Notes under the pieces: model-generated
The model's input: the letters and a program-made list of their open reading frames with translations, nothing else
The model's database searches: none
Told to the model about the DNA's origin: nothing
In this document: positions 26,001 through 31,400 of the stretch, piece after piece
How the letters are laid out: each line of letters starts with the position of its first letter
Position numbering within the stretch: the first letter of the stretch is position 1
Assembly (NCBI RefSeq): GCF_037392515.1
Contig: NC_090282.1
Span: forward strand, 34,957,054-35,021,053
DNA: 64,000 nucleotides
Direction of reading: 5' to 3'
Origin: Haliotis asinina
Lineage: Eukaryota; Mollusca; Gastropoda; Lepetellida; Haliotidae
Made by a program: the position numbers and the translations under genes

Positions 26001-27309
26001 ACCTGTGAATTGAAAGAGACAGTTTGAAAAGTGAGAGTTGGAAATGAAGCCTGATGACATGAAGTTAGTGGAACTGAGATTGTAGTATTTGTGCAAGTAG
26101 AAAGAGGGTTATGTGAATGGGATTGTGATGCCATGAACTGATGTTCCAACGTGCGCATGCTCTTGTCGAGGCTTTGCAACGTTATTAACGTTCACGGATA
26201 ATTTTGAGTTGTTTGTTTATCTTAACCACAATGTATTACTTCAATGTTTACCCAAAGTTCATTAAGGTACCCGAGTACAAGGGAATTCCCTCGCTGTGTA
26301 AAGGTATTCCCCAACATTCCTCAAGACCGAAAGTAGTCTGGTTCGATGGGCGTGGCTTAATTTTTTCAGATTCATTGGGAAATGAACTCAAAAGAAATGT
26401 TCCCAGTTAACCAATCAGACTGTCAGAATTTTAATGAACACAATACAAATTTAATTATTACCTTTTGTAATCATCTTTCAGTTTCACTAGTTCCAGACTC
26501 CCTGCATTTGTCTTAACATGCTAATGGTATGACATTTAGCTATATACAAACTCCTAAATTTGAATCAGTTCTCTAGCTCATTTTTAATCACAAATCTATT
26601 TGATTATCATGTTTAATCTGCTCATATTATACGAGAGACCATATAATATATATTATTATATGGTCTCTGATTATACCAACATATTTTCAATCACATGTTC
26701 TTGTTCTCATGTTTACTGCTTATCAGACCCGTGAAGATCTGGGGTAGAATAAGCCTTCAGCAACCCATGCTTGCTGCAAAAGGCCACAATGCTTGTCGTA
26801 AGAGGCGATTGACTAACAGGATCGGGACGTGGTTGACATGTCATCGGTTACCAGTTGCGCATGCTCATGCTGTTGATCACCGGATTGTCTGGTACAGACT
26901 TGATTATTTACAGACCGCGCCACATGGCCGGAATATTGCTGAGTGCGGTGTAAAACTCAACCCACTCACTCACTCACTACTGCTTATCACAAGAACTATC
27001 CCAAGAGATCTTTACCTAGCACCTGTCAACTTCACACGCATTCTTGGTGAGATGACAGAGAAAAAAACGACACCAATACTCATTTTAGTAATATGCAAAT
27101 ACACATTCGCCACAATAATCAAGGCCCACCTCATGTTTGACATTTTTGTTGGTACTGACAACTTCTAAATCATCGGATTCTGGATCACTGTCAACTTCTT
27201 CATCGTGAGAACTGGACGCTTTAGCATCCCCCTTTCCTTTCTGATGTAGTCCTTTCCTATTCTTTCCTGTATGTTTCTTCTTGTTTCTAACCTGTTTATG
27301 TCTTGCCAT
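8002..27309 (-). CDS. DDX54: DDX54, DEAD-box RNA helicase, first six coding exons (partial)
   Basis: Nucleolar ATP-dependent RNA helicase (Dbp10 in yeast), involved in large-subunit rRNA processing. Exons: 27130-27309, 24783-24894, 24090-24160, 8862-9047, 8293-8342, 8002-8043. All introns follow GT-AG and the phases join without a break for 641 coding bases. Exon 1 is lysine-rich. Exon 2 is acidic, then [12 protein letters not shown] (Q motif). Exon 3 reads [20 protein letters not shown]. Exon 4 holds motif I (ARTGSGKT) and motif Ia (PTRELALQ), exon 5 [15 protein letters not shown], exon 6 [13 protein letters not shown]. These match DDX54 rather than other DEAD-box proteins. I chose MARHKQ at 27309 as the start; an in-frame ATG at 27351 is possible. 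The rest of the gene lies left of the window. Intron 3 contains a complete-length Polinton. DDX54 is head-to-head with RNGTT. Confidence 0.93.
8562..8740 (-). repeat. SINE-like repeat, tRNA-headed family, in DDX54 intron 4
   Basis: On the minus strand this copy starts with a tRNA-like head (GGGGTAGTCTCC..., then a region resembling a B box), passes GTACAGTGTGTGAAGCCCA and ends in CACTCACTCA. The same layout recurs at 29866, 38640, 46862, 49930 and 62915. Confidence 0.75.
9079..9083. repeat. Target-site duplication (CATAT), left of Polinton B
   Basis: CATAT directly precedes the AGTAGTAT end of element B and is repeated at 23420-23424 directly after the other end. Polintons usually make 6-bp duplications; only five bases match here. 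Confidence 0.6.
9084..9330. repeat. Left terminal inverted repeat of Polinton B
   Basis: The outer 114 bp match the right end (23306-23419) inverted with two differences. Further in, the match resumes after an indel around the segment GGAGGTAACACTGTGCC and runs to about 9330. Part of the indel (around 9228-9250) is the reverse complement of sequence next to the 3' end of the two-helix membrane protein gene, showing that terminal sequences have been rearranged. Confidence 0.85.
9134..9160. repeat. 27-bp palindrome in terminal repeat (B, left)
   Basis: Perfect arms AAAGCCTTATTTA around one central base, beginning exactly 50 bp from the element end at 9084. Identical in A except for the centre base. 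Confidence 0.9.
9391..10227 (-). CDS. Polinton B: retroviral-type (rve) DDE integrase
   Basis: A 278-aa integrase of the RNase H-fold DDE superfamily, the enzyme that inserts Polintons. The catalytic acids are visible as D74 (HQADLLFL), D133 (QVDPGREF) and E168 ([15 protein letters not shown]), with about 34 residues between the last two. The N-terminal 60 residues are basic and helical, as in DNA-binding N-terminal domains. It sits at the end next to the left terminal repeat and shares its 3' region with terminal-repeat sequence, as the homologous segment at 7163-7345 in element A shows. It overlaps the polymerase ORF by 20 bp on the same strand. Confidence 0.93.
   Translation of the reverse strand: MDMKKFEAIYYSPRGYWKGASAVDKLAKIARVPLEEAKAWLEKQALWQIYLPAPRYVPRRRFGINIPNSVHQADLLFLPHDKRYKYALTVVDVASRYKEAEPLTTKDSAQVARGFERIYKRSPLTWPTELQVDPGREFMGAVSQLLAKHDTKVRRGTAGAHRSQAIVERFNRTLAERLFGHQYAREMATPGKRSTEWVTRLPKVVSAINHEVTRLTGKKPADTIKLKSIVAESAAPLRGKEKQMPDRALVRYLYQPGNTRVIAVSGPPILYGQSKLTT
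10208..12646 (-). CDS. Polinton B: protein-primed family B DNA polymerase
   Basis: An 812-aa polymerase that would replicate the linear element DNA. The 3'-5' exonuclease motifs are Exo I (YADFEA, residues 25-30) and Exo II ([10 protein letters not shown], 160-169). Polymerase motif A is [11 protein letters not shown] (D401), motif B is [16 protein letters not shown] (about 555-570) and motif C is YTDTDSLL (655-662). Insert regions between the motifs fit the protein-primed subfamily. A paired CxxC with a downstream His (NCHVCD...DHCH, about 121-139) resembles a zinc-binding HNH-like segment often found in Polinton polymerases. A glycine/proline-rich insert near residues 34-45 resembles linkers in other proteins of this element. 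The next ORF upstream ends seven bases away. Confidence 0.95.
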   Translation of the reverse strand: MPKEGDNILKFSNHKNQMSVPYIIYADFEALVVGGDSPSGAAGEAPFTHKTQEHKACSFGYIVVRCDGETKAPVVYRGPDAAERFLKCLQEEEKIIRNALYRIAPMRMTRVDRLAHASSTNCHVCDSPLNGDSVRDHCHSACNLKLKINPKTINIPVVFHNLRGYDSHLIMQAIAKIDGNITCIPNNMERYISFSLNGLRFIDSFQFLLSSLDSLVKANNTFPITDRYTDAETRPLLMRKGVYPYEYMDSWVKFTETRLPPIDCFYSKLNEASVSRDDYSHATNVWNKLGCKNLGDYHDLYLRTDVLLLADVFETFRWTCFKQYKLDPAWYYTSPGLSWDALLKKTGVNLELLTDYDMHLFIEKGLRGGISMASKRYAKANNQYVKGYDPNKPTNHILYLDANNLYGWAMSQYLPTGGFEWVPHVDVMGVAPDSNKGYILEVDLEYTKELHTSHNSYPLAPERMRVNPDWMSEYQHNLSGGRVTDVEKLVPNLMNKTKYIVHYRNLQLYLSLGMRLTKIHRVLMFDQSPWMEPYIRMNTDLRKKATSDFEKNLYKLMNNSVFGKTMENLRKRVTVKLVRSSEEDKLRRLIVSPAFNRSKIFTDNLVALHMKKSHIKFNRPVYVGMSILDLSKHLMYDFYYNELKKQYGDRCEVLYTDTDSLLLEIRTEDVYEDMKKHLDLYDTSDYPKTHTIHSTVNKKVLGKMKDECAGTPIAEYIGLRPKMYSILKADNSEIRKAKGVKKYVVKQHIKHARFKEALFKTRTFRHKMNTLRSDGHKIYGLTINKTSLSPMDTKRWIAIDGINTYAYGHEKI
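12653..13906 (-). CDS. Polinton B: SAP-like repeats plus zinc finger, polymerase-associated ORF
   Basis: A 417-aa ORF just upstream of the polymerase on the same strand. Residues about 10-110 hold three repeats of the form 'TVxxLKxxAKxxGxxGYSRMRK' with a leucine-rich tail, resembling SAP/Rho-N-type DNA-binding motifs. A central domain of unknown fold follows. Near the C-terminus is one C2H2 finger ([22 protein letters not shown]), preceded by '[12 protein letters not shown]'. In related Polintons such a domain commonly accompanies the polymerase. DNA binding, perhaps origin or terminus recognition or priming, is plausible; no catalytic motif is seen. Confidence 0.75.
   Translation of the reverse strand: MVLLGVNTMTTVRELKRVAKQRGVIGYSRMRKSALLRLLGLEAPPTVTQLKAQAKQLGYTCYSNLGRAGLTALLSHAPVAKPPTVKQLKAEAHDLALGGYSRMRKPQLVELLRQNRAIDLQFVRTERAVGNYLRGWRMHVDRNIDITDIKPLIADKVNQELNNLGSIKFQITVKMSLDKQVGSTTEYVQPYFRGKQEVVTHTETIDASIDTSFQQIREYLERYTHLGSGWVVDKIDNVYLDIANYVPFRGGSYLALPPYYRNKHAIVNVKNRGNNCLRLAIRSALFPADTHSDRLSSYPQDDGLNWDGIDEPTPISQITKVEKQNNLAINVFGHEGNTTIVHRVSPVKDRQVINIFMIQRGDKYHYTWIKHFSRLLYDQSAHREKTHFCERCLHGFTRADLLESHLDDCQGVGQTAI
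13990..14253 (-). CDS. Polinton B: small cysteine-rich (zinc-binding) protein
   Basis: An 87-aa protein with ten cysteines and several histidines arranged in CxxxC/CxxC/CxxH patterns (for example [18 protein letters not shown]), probably binding two or more zinc ions. The C-terminal third is basic. No named family is recognised; nucleic-acid binding or late transcription control are possible roles. Confidence 0.6.
   Translation of the reverse strand: MRPAQYRCEYILMGKTEACGRKCRNQGFCCFHMGSPNYTCSVCGIGVKGHYCLCKAHGANVVRHQLIYENKKGYIKERRRLLKIDSN
14273..14692 (-). CDS. Polinton B: small protein with two terminal membrane segments
   Basis: A 139-aa protein. A hydrophobic N-terminus (residues 1-25) and a hydrophobic C-terminus (about 118-135) flank a charged helical middle (about 28-80) that may form a coiled coil. 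It begins eight bases after the end of the preceding small gene in the same orientation, so the block is probably co-transcribed. Function unknown. Confidence 0.65.
   Translation of the reverse strand: MATIAMMAGGALVNALAFSGSNFLFSKLRDDHAIQEERKRHDLATEKLQRAEAEYAKKRLQRIDFINEQLTRENHAVQTFNDVDEAMKEYYLLTGKRLEPLNKPTLAQYYTPSKGQMNRELVFIVLGIAATALVAKQLN
14700..14933 (-). CDS. Polinton B: 77-aa conserved-looking small protein
   Basis: A 77-aa ORF with a hydrophobic middle ([20 protein letters not shown]) and the ending [11 protein letters not shown]. The compact position between two same-strand genes, and my recollection of similar short proteins in cnidarian and mollusc Polintons, support it as real. Function unknown. 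Confidence 0.55.
   Translation of the reverse strand: MSEGKTFVNDAYHATVVASLAVGYARLTKMVLKQPTIKLDFNLQDMGMLIMNLGMAMAILVKDILVKQGIIPENIMK
14960..15304 (-). CDS. Polinton B: proline/threonine-rich single-pass membrane protein
   Basis: A 114-aa ORF with a P/T/E-rich N-terminus, a basic stretch ([13 protein letters not shown]), one hydrophobic segment at about 66-82 and a low-complexity tail. The repetitive ends are encoded by recurring GGGG/CCCC-rich motifs found across the element. Its 5' part overlaps the next gene's 3' end in another frame over about 120 bp, so one of the two reading frames there may be unused. Confidence 0.45.
   Translation of the reverse strand: MDAAQETPVGELRETPVVVPPTVEETPSQEPPTVTRQKNPKRVAAGKKRWCNQFKIITVTNPTRLLLAVGVTAALAISWLYTREGNPHREVPPNSEVTPNSGRVTPTIDPHIML
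15183..15890 (-). CDS. Polinton B: unknown protein with repetitive Gly/Pro/Thr tail
   Basis: The ORF is 235 aa. The likely start is the internal ATG at 15767 ([10 protein letters not shown]), which gives 194 aa; the upstream extension would add a hydrophobic N-terminal segment. The core (about 75-170 of the long form) is helical and acidic, with '[20 protein letters not shown]'. The C-terminal 45 residues are a low-complexity [20 protein letters not shown] tail. No family recognised. Its position beside the packaging ATPase could suggest a virion or assembly role. Confidence 0.55.
   Translation of the reverse strand: MLSIAMIFEVFVVCNLTFISLCFVCIGYYIVKTKSYLLYYKMECEELLEQLVPGGVGVSPTDDKREKLVALAVGGKAKHYFGDYTPDKIHKMSAEEIDKLYARYESRLGAEMTKTIGSAMTQIYTGIVSYFLPIPPERRLYLWEDLDKDPFIEDAVSSISCELYHKYGMLLAPVTAAIITAKHCQFERKNNNNSIDGCCTGDPSGGTEGNPSGGTPNSGGDPFTGTPNSNQAEES
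15889..15930. repeat. Short CTTTGCTTAG tandem repeat in Polinton B
   Basis: Two clear copies plus degenerate copies of the same 10-bp unit seen at position 1, at the same place between the ATPase 3' end and the neighbouring gene. Confidence 0.75.
15926..16579 (-). CDS. Polinton B: FtsK/HerA-like packaging ATPase
   Basis: A 217-aa homologue of the ATPase in A, with the same Walker A (GQTGCGKT) and Walker B (FILDDCS) motifs. The only clear differences are three substitutions and a six-residue longer Gly/Pro linker before the domain, caused by an extra G/C-rich stretch near 16510-16540. It keeps the 29-bp overlap with the capsid gene region. Confidence 0.92.
   Translation of the reverse strand: MGDSCKPSTSGGDPHTPRGYPQLPTDPHCAIVCGQTGCGKTVFVLDMLEGYYKDVFDNIVIMCPTLSMNKTYARPWVMTDPDVHKIDPGTRLQDWLKALHEKFKGEPTLFILDDCSANREITKKRDMLSYLAFSDRHANHSVWVLTQKFNSVLKDLREQTRWVALFHCKDRDSFEECLRENDVMSKLERERVKKQLAETKHAKLVLKTDQPVAYIVC
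16551..17776 (-). pseudogene. Polinton B: major capsid protein gene, broken
   Basis: Homologue of the capsid gene at 644-1900, nearly identical at the DNA level over its whole length. It is broken, with a few breaks. It keeps the position between the ATPase and the divergent promoter. Treated as a fossil gene. Confidence 0.88.
17777..17814. promoter_or_regulatory. AT-rich divergent promoter region in Polinton B
   Basis: A 38-bp gap between divergent genes with a TATATATAAA-type stretch, equivalent to 1901-1933 in A. Confidence 0.45.
17815..18981 (+). pseudogene. Polinton B: coiled-coil membrane protein gene, broken
   Basis: Homologue of 1934-3100. The N-terminal and coiled-coil portion is strongly diverged from A, at roughly half identity by eye, while the membrane region near the C-terminus is almost identical. 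It looks broken, with about one break. It overlaps tail-to-tail with the next gene, as in A. Confidence 0.8.
18959..20287 (-). pseudogene. Polinton B: unknown virion-like protein gene, broken
   Basis: Homologue of 3078-4241. The C-terminal half is nearly identical to A. The central segment has no visible similarity to the central segment in A, and the N-terminal part is only moderately similar. It looks broken, with about one or two breaks. The probable start is near 20287. Confidence 0.75.
20288..20324. promoter_or_regulatory. Divergent promoter region before penton-like gene, Polinton B
   Basis: A 37-bp AT-rich gap with TTATATAATGAGCATATATA, between a minus-strand gene and the penton-like gene. 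Its sequence differs from the matching gap in A even though the penton gene itself is nearly identical. Confidence 0.4.
20325..20978 (+). CDS. Polinton B: penton-like minor capsid protein
   Basis: 217 aa, differing from the A homologue at six positions. It has the same C-terminal strand-turn-strand ending ([20 protein letters not shown]) and the same ATGA overlap with the following gene. Looks whole. Confidence 0.75.
   Translation: MYITLPGITSGEAVQLTHAIDNTSGQLEVALCDITYLPQWTNINVSNNKLFVSGTRSQITDGYYSVCSLNDEVFKPLGAELKMNDSNGTVVLINNGRNPLRLGRPLARILGMSPDEIKPTTTVTGTKLPDLVPYRELYIHLGQVSTTYNIQGGHPSTILRAVPVKTEKFNDGRTESFSPRQYKRLIQGNIPELTISVLDINHNPVNIGYLSLTLHVK
20975..21886 (+). CDS. Polinton B: unknown protein, paralogue 1
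   Basis: 303-aa homologue of 4921-5832, with conserved [14 protein letters not shown] and most differences in the first third (about residues 37-80). Looks whole. The same N-terminal module recurs in the next gene. Confidence 0.7.
   Translation: MTSAQGLGVKKCVNIGISDLGDTRGFDAPGVDGTSYAFQLKNNTYKRVEVTSGGALSDIVDTARAKVNTKYALVNTGNNWIIYPSFGGKLFDLDDVESTTIVQNKPYMLVFTEDDKWVLLPDNDDWFLNIRLVSPYVFTDNKDNHLNKVVNNGTLLVAYVPTQRRSIVVSPLDTMAAHMLTSKPTIQNVKLQLVSEFEGVVKILESLPANSTLIIKVYLEEPSGNDVEIVKGIKLGWVKRHQYRVCNVYVRVGADSNTSLQGVNVIVENEISLTNIFLPANIHFMGMKFTPELLSKNQLEIIS
21897..22592 (+). CDS. Polinton B: unknown protein, paralogue 2
   Basis: 231-aa homologue of 5843-6514. The N-terminus ([13 protein letters not shown]) and C-terminus (LKYLSKYIL) are conserved. 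The middle, about residues 85-125, is strongly diverged and of different length from A. AT-rich relative to its neighbours. Looks whole; function unknown. Confidence 0.65.
   Translation: MASHRPNTTLNDLGDTEGFDQPGEEDALYILHFKDNVYRLVPLSDLKEPKWLINLTLASPYITINTDTGYITKIRNNGIWAGDFIPDSIFIITTDTEKNRLKTAVKNKLAFINYSFNIYLDISSPFTLIIEVFFSDLDNENTSRVHQILPGVSIHWFDEHQGQYCRIVMQRDTHGGSINCLINLSGVFITTGKSISLSPITLNSSLELIDFKLIYRILTETQLKYLSKYIL
22593..23210 (+). CDS. Polinton B: small two-helix membrane protein
   Basis: 205-aa homologue of 6516-7133 with the same Gly/Ala-rich hydrophobic double segment (about 60-105) and lysine-rich C-terminal helix. About ten substitutions separate the two. Last gene before the right terminus. 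Confidence 0.7.
   Translation: MGLYPVVEEVAKTLETVDGFRLRQLCDVKRQLEQDRDTRKALCKKYNRAFNIVDGADTTLMATSMGLGAAGVGLLTTIVAAPIVLGFEITAGIAGMLGLALKLISRRLHRKALKHDEIRVLAEAKLNTVSGRISTALSDSKISEEEFRSILSELTKYNGMKQDIRSKSRKSAISEDEKKKYIEQGIQKAQQAFITNTKEIIGGSR
23235..23419. repeat. Right terminal inverted repeat of Polinton B
   Basis: Inverted match to the left end, with two differences in the outer 114 bp and an internal length difference. It contains a 27-bp palindrome at 23343-23369, again 50 bp from the end. It is shorter on the inside than the corresponding terminus of A. Confidence 0.88.
23420..23424. repeat. Target-site duplication (CATAT), right of Polinton B
   Basis: Direct repeat of 9079-9083 immediately outside the right terminus. 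Confidence 0.6.
23813..23985 (+). repeat. SINE-like repeat, second family, in DDX54 intron 3
   Basis: Contains GACTTGGTTGACATGTCATC, then GATGCTCATG and TGATCACTGG, and ends AATATAGCTGGAATATTGCT with a short ACTC tail. The same order is seen at 24290, 26755, 31630, 32215 and 40845. A further repeat-like stretch with a tRNA-like region lies just upstream (about 23625-23770, minus). Confidence 0.7.
24290..24450 (+). repeat. SINE-like repeat, second family, in DDX54 intron 2
   Basis: A diverged copy: GGTGGTCAGGCTTGCTGATT, TTGGTTGACATGTCAT, TTGTCTGGTCCAGACTAAAT and a decayed GGAATATTG tail. Confidence 0.65.
25567..26450. repeat. 885-bp dispersed repeat, copy 1, in DDX54 intron 1
   Basis: Nearly identical to 39779-40665 in the same orientation. 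The left end forms a long hairpin: AAGGATTGACTGTGTATTTC is followed about 90 bp later by its near-perfect reverse complement. Both copies are bounded by ATTTAA-like sequence. A 68-codon ORF (26204-26410) is kept open in both copies with scattered substitutions. No transposase is visible, so it is probably a non-autonomous DNA element; class unknown. Confidence 0.75.
26634..26670. repeat. Hairpin element AGAGACCATATA, copy 1
   Basis: A near-perfect inverted repeat with arms AGAGACCATATAAT and its complement. The same hairpin occurs at 48332-48360, 52607-52636 and 56971-57002. Confidence 0.8.
26755..26985 (+). repeat. SINE-like repeat, second family, best-preserved copy
   Basis: The fullest copy in the window: it starts near CAGCAACCCATGCTTG, contains CTTGTCGTAAGAGGCGA and TTGGTT-type GTTGACATGTCATCGG, and ends GGAATATTGCTGAGTGCGGT with ACTCACTCAC repeats. 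Lies in DDX54 intron 1. Confidence 0.8.
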
Positions 27310-28408
27310 TTTAACAACACTAGAGGCTTGAACACGTGCGTGATTATTCATACTTAATATCGGGTTGTCTCCCTTTGTATGGCATAGCTAAGACACATTT
27401 GTACTTGTGTCTTCAGGTCTAGGGGACGTCACTCTACATGCAGTAAACAGGAAGTAAGAAATTAACAAGCCAAAACGAGTCTGTCATGGCGCAGATGTGG
27501 ACGAGTCACGCATTTCGGCTTGTGAAAATCTGACTACTTAGGCCCTTATCGCAATAATGATGACCTTACGGAGTTAACTGTAACATCGATATAAGCATCG
27601 TTTGTAAGAGCGTAAGGAAAAGTCCCCCGTGTTTCATATGTAACAGGCTACAATATTGTGAAAATGAAGAACAGTTCACACCAGCGCGAACTGTTTCATG
27701 CACATTCTACTCGTTTTCCCCATATTTAGACATTAAACAGTTTCTGCCAGCTATTTCTCTTGAATTAATGCCACTAACTTTTGATCACCTTCTTTTACAA
27801 ACATTCTGTCTAATTACTATGAAATCAACCCCACTCAAAGCGAAATGTAAAAATGCAATAACACAGAGAAAGAAAAACAACAAATGCATTTGATATGAAC
27901 GCAAAGCGTATGTTCGAAATATTGTTCGAGGACATCTCAGGGGTGTACAGATGATTCATGTTACTATACATTCATTTTATCAGGTACTTATCCGTCATCA
28001 GTAATTGATACCGACATTGTTGCCACACGTAATAGTTGTATTTTTCAGACAGCTACTTATAGCAACAATGATCAAATGCAGAAGTTGCACTGCTTCCTAA
28101 GCCCACCTACCATATTAACAATTAAGAATGAAAAATGCAAACAAAACGATTTTGCTGAAAATACTTACGTCAGTATTTCGATTCTGATGTCACTTTGTGT
28201 GTCAGAGAAGCAAAACCAGGTCCCGTGCCATTATACTGCCAAAATTAATGTTGACATAGTGTGGCACAAATAAAAGACAGACACAATAAAAAGAGCCCTA
28301 CCTCCCTTGGGAAAATGTTTTGATTCAGCATAAAGTGTAAATGCCTGTAAGTCTGTGAAATCTAACTTAGAGCACTGATTTTTCAGTGTTATATTTTGAA
28401 TCTCCATC
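27310..28408. promoter_or_regulatory. Shared upstream region of DDX54 and RNGTT (head-to-head)
   Basis: The 1.1 kb between the two divergent start codons should contain both promoters and 5' untranslated regions. I see no clear TATA box, CpG-dense core or repeat that would fix the transcription starts. A bidirectional promoter is possible but unproven. Confidence 0.5.
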
Positions 28409-31400
28409 ATGAGTCAGAGGAGGTGGGAGTTGCCTCCAAGATGGCTACACTGTCCAAGGAAGGGTCAGCTTATTGCAGGTAAATAATACCAAAGATCACA
28501 TCTACCTGTGTCATAGCTTGCTTATCATATGATGTGCGTAGTTGTAACCAGAATTGTAAACCAAAAGTTACTGTGTTGTGTATTCTGATTGGTTGAAAAA
28601 CATGATTAAATGGTATTAGATTCCCGGAAACTGAAAGACTATTCACCGTGTATTGACACGTAAACAATTGTTTTGTTGTGTCATCAACAGTGGTGACGTC
28701 ATTCAAATCATATTGTGACGTAAAGTTAGAATGACGTCACAAATGAGCAACTCCAGATGCTACCATGGGAACCAGCTGAAACGGCCATCTGATGACACTT
28801 CACTCCGGCTGACGCCGTCGGTTCCAAATGCATTCCCGTGCTTCAAATACTCAATAACACCCGGAAATTGGCGAACACATGATGTTTATCTCCTAAAAAT
28901 AACCTCTGAAATCTACATGCCAAGAAAGCAGTGTTTGTATTGACATTTGTACAGGTGCCAGTAATAGTCAAGAACTGTTCACCACTGTTCACATACAACA
29001 GATCCTATCATTTGTTATAATTTGGGAATCTGAAAGGAATGAAAAATATGATTAAATAATTAAACACTCACTAAATTGGATTCCAATGAAAATCTTCAAA
29101 GGTTTCCTGTTCCACTTCAGTTTCATAAATTGGAAAGTAATGACCTCATTGTTCTGTTGTCTCAAAACGTACAAGCCCAAGAAAGCTAAATCTGTTTGTG
29201 ATCATGGTGATGATGACAATGAGGGATTTCAGTGCTTTAAGGCACTTGTCCATCTTTGGACACTAATTTTTCTCATGTTCGTTGTAACTGCTAACATGTG
29301 CTTGTTATGTTTTATTGATGAGTTTCTTATCATGTTTATGAGCATTGTAAGTTTTCTAATGTTTTCAGAGGCTGAATTCTTGAGGTGCAACACTTAAAAC
29401 TGTCTGTGTTCTAATATTCATGTGTAAATATGACTCTTTTCAACCTTTCTGCTACTACTGTAGATTCGTATTAATGATACTTGACACAGCGATTATGAGT
29501 TTTAATGCTTGCTCAGTATGTCAGTCGTTCTTTGGACAGGCAAGTTTCTCCCATTCAAGACGCCACTGGACTCAAAGTATGATGATCAAATCCCTGATGA
29601 AAATGTGTTCAACATCCAGATGCTGTTCCTTTCTCTCAAAACATTCAAGGTATGGAGTTTTCATCATGAGTACATGCCTGGTTGGCTTCTGGAAACAAAC
29701 CATCTTTTATCGGAATCATAGATTGCATTCAGTCGTTCAGGCTGTGGTTAATGTCACTGGTATTATGAATGTTACTGAACAGTTGGTCTTTTAATTATGG
29801 TAATCTGTAAACTCAAAGATTGATGCCATAAGCTGAATATAACATTCAGTAGATCATTCGAGGCTAGTGTATGTGCTTCTCATGTTGAGGACCCATGTTT
29901 GATTTCCCACGTGGGTACAATGTATGAAGCCTATTTCAGGTGTTCCATTCCATGTTATTGTTGAAATATTTCTAAAAGCTGTGTAATGCCCAACTGTTGG
30001 TCACTGTTCATGTACAAAAAGATCAATCTGCTTGTCAAATCTGTGGAAATAAACTTTGGTCTGTATGTTTCTGGTGTTCCCTGTCATAATACTACTGGAC
30101 TATTGCTAAAAGCATGCTCCCGCGATATAGCTGGAATATTGCTGAGAGCGTCGTAAAACTAAACTCACTCACTAAAAGCATGCTCCCGCGATATAGCTGG
30201 AATATTGCTGAGAGCGTCGTAAAACTAAACTCACTCACTAAAAGCATGCTCCCGCGATATAGCTGGAATATTGCTGAGAGCGTCGTAAAACTAAACTCAC
30301 TCACTAAAAGCATGCTCCCGCGATTTAGCTGGAATATTGCTGAGAGCGTCGTAAAACTAAACTCACTCACTAAAAGCATGTTCCCGCGATATAGCTGGAA
30401 TATTGCTGAGAGCGTCATAAAACTAAACTCACTCACTAAAAGCATGTTCCCGCGATATAGCTGGAATATTGCTGAGAGCATCGTAAAACTAAACTCACTC
30501 ACTAAAAGCATGCTCCCGCGATATAGCTGGAATATTGCTGAGAGCGTCGTAAAACTAAACTCACTAAAAGCATGCTTCCGCGATATAGCTGGAATATTGC
30601 TGAGAGCGTCGTAAAACTAAACTCACTCACTAAAAGCATGCTCCCGCGATATAGCTGGAATATTGCTGAGAGCGTCGTAAAACTAAACTCACTCACTAAA
30701 AGCATACTCCCGCGATATAGCTGGAATATTGCTGAGAGCGTCGTAAAACTAAACTCACTCACTAAAAGCATGCTCCTGCGATATAGCTGGAATATTGCTG
30801 AGAGCGTCGTAAAACTAAACTCACTCACTAAAAGCATGCTCCCGCGATATAGCTGGAATATTGCTGAGAGCGTCGTAAAACTAAACTCACTCACTAAAAG
30901 CATACTCCCGCGATATAGCTGGAATATTGCTGAGAGCGTCGTAAAACTAAACTCACTCACTAAAAGCATACTGACTCACTGTTGGTATCTGTTGAGTAGC
31001 AGTTAAAATATTTTTCAGATGTAGGCTTTGTGTAACACATCTTCATATTATGAGAGATGTTTAGTTAGTTTATCGATTCATGTCAAAGATGTTTGCAGAA
31101 GGGAATGACAAACATTTGTAGTCCATGTGTTGCTTTGAAGTATATTTTCTATTTTGTCATCAATGGTTCATCTTCATTTGTCTCAGACAAAGATGGGCCT
31201 ACTGATTGACCTGACCAACACAACCAGATTCTATGACAGTAAGGAGGTTGATGCCCAAGACTGTAAATATCTCAAGCTACAATGTAAAGGGTGAGTAAGA
31301 CTGACATTGAAAGCAAATAGATACAAGCATGTTTGCTGAGTGAAAAGCACAATCTACAAATGGCATCTGAGTACCACTAACCCATAGACAAAGCATTTAA

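Noticed and set aside
30104-30970. CRISPR array
   Set aside because: The units are continuous tandem repeats with no unique spacers, in a eukaryotic intron.
30092-31006. Long repetitive ORFs on both strands encoding 22-residue repeats
   Set aside because: They are the 66-bp SINE-derived minisatellite; the unit is a multiple of three, so stops are avoided by chance.
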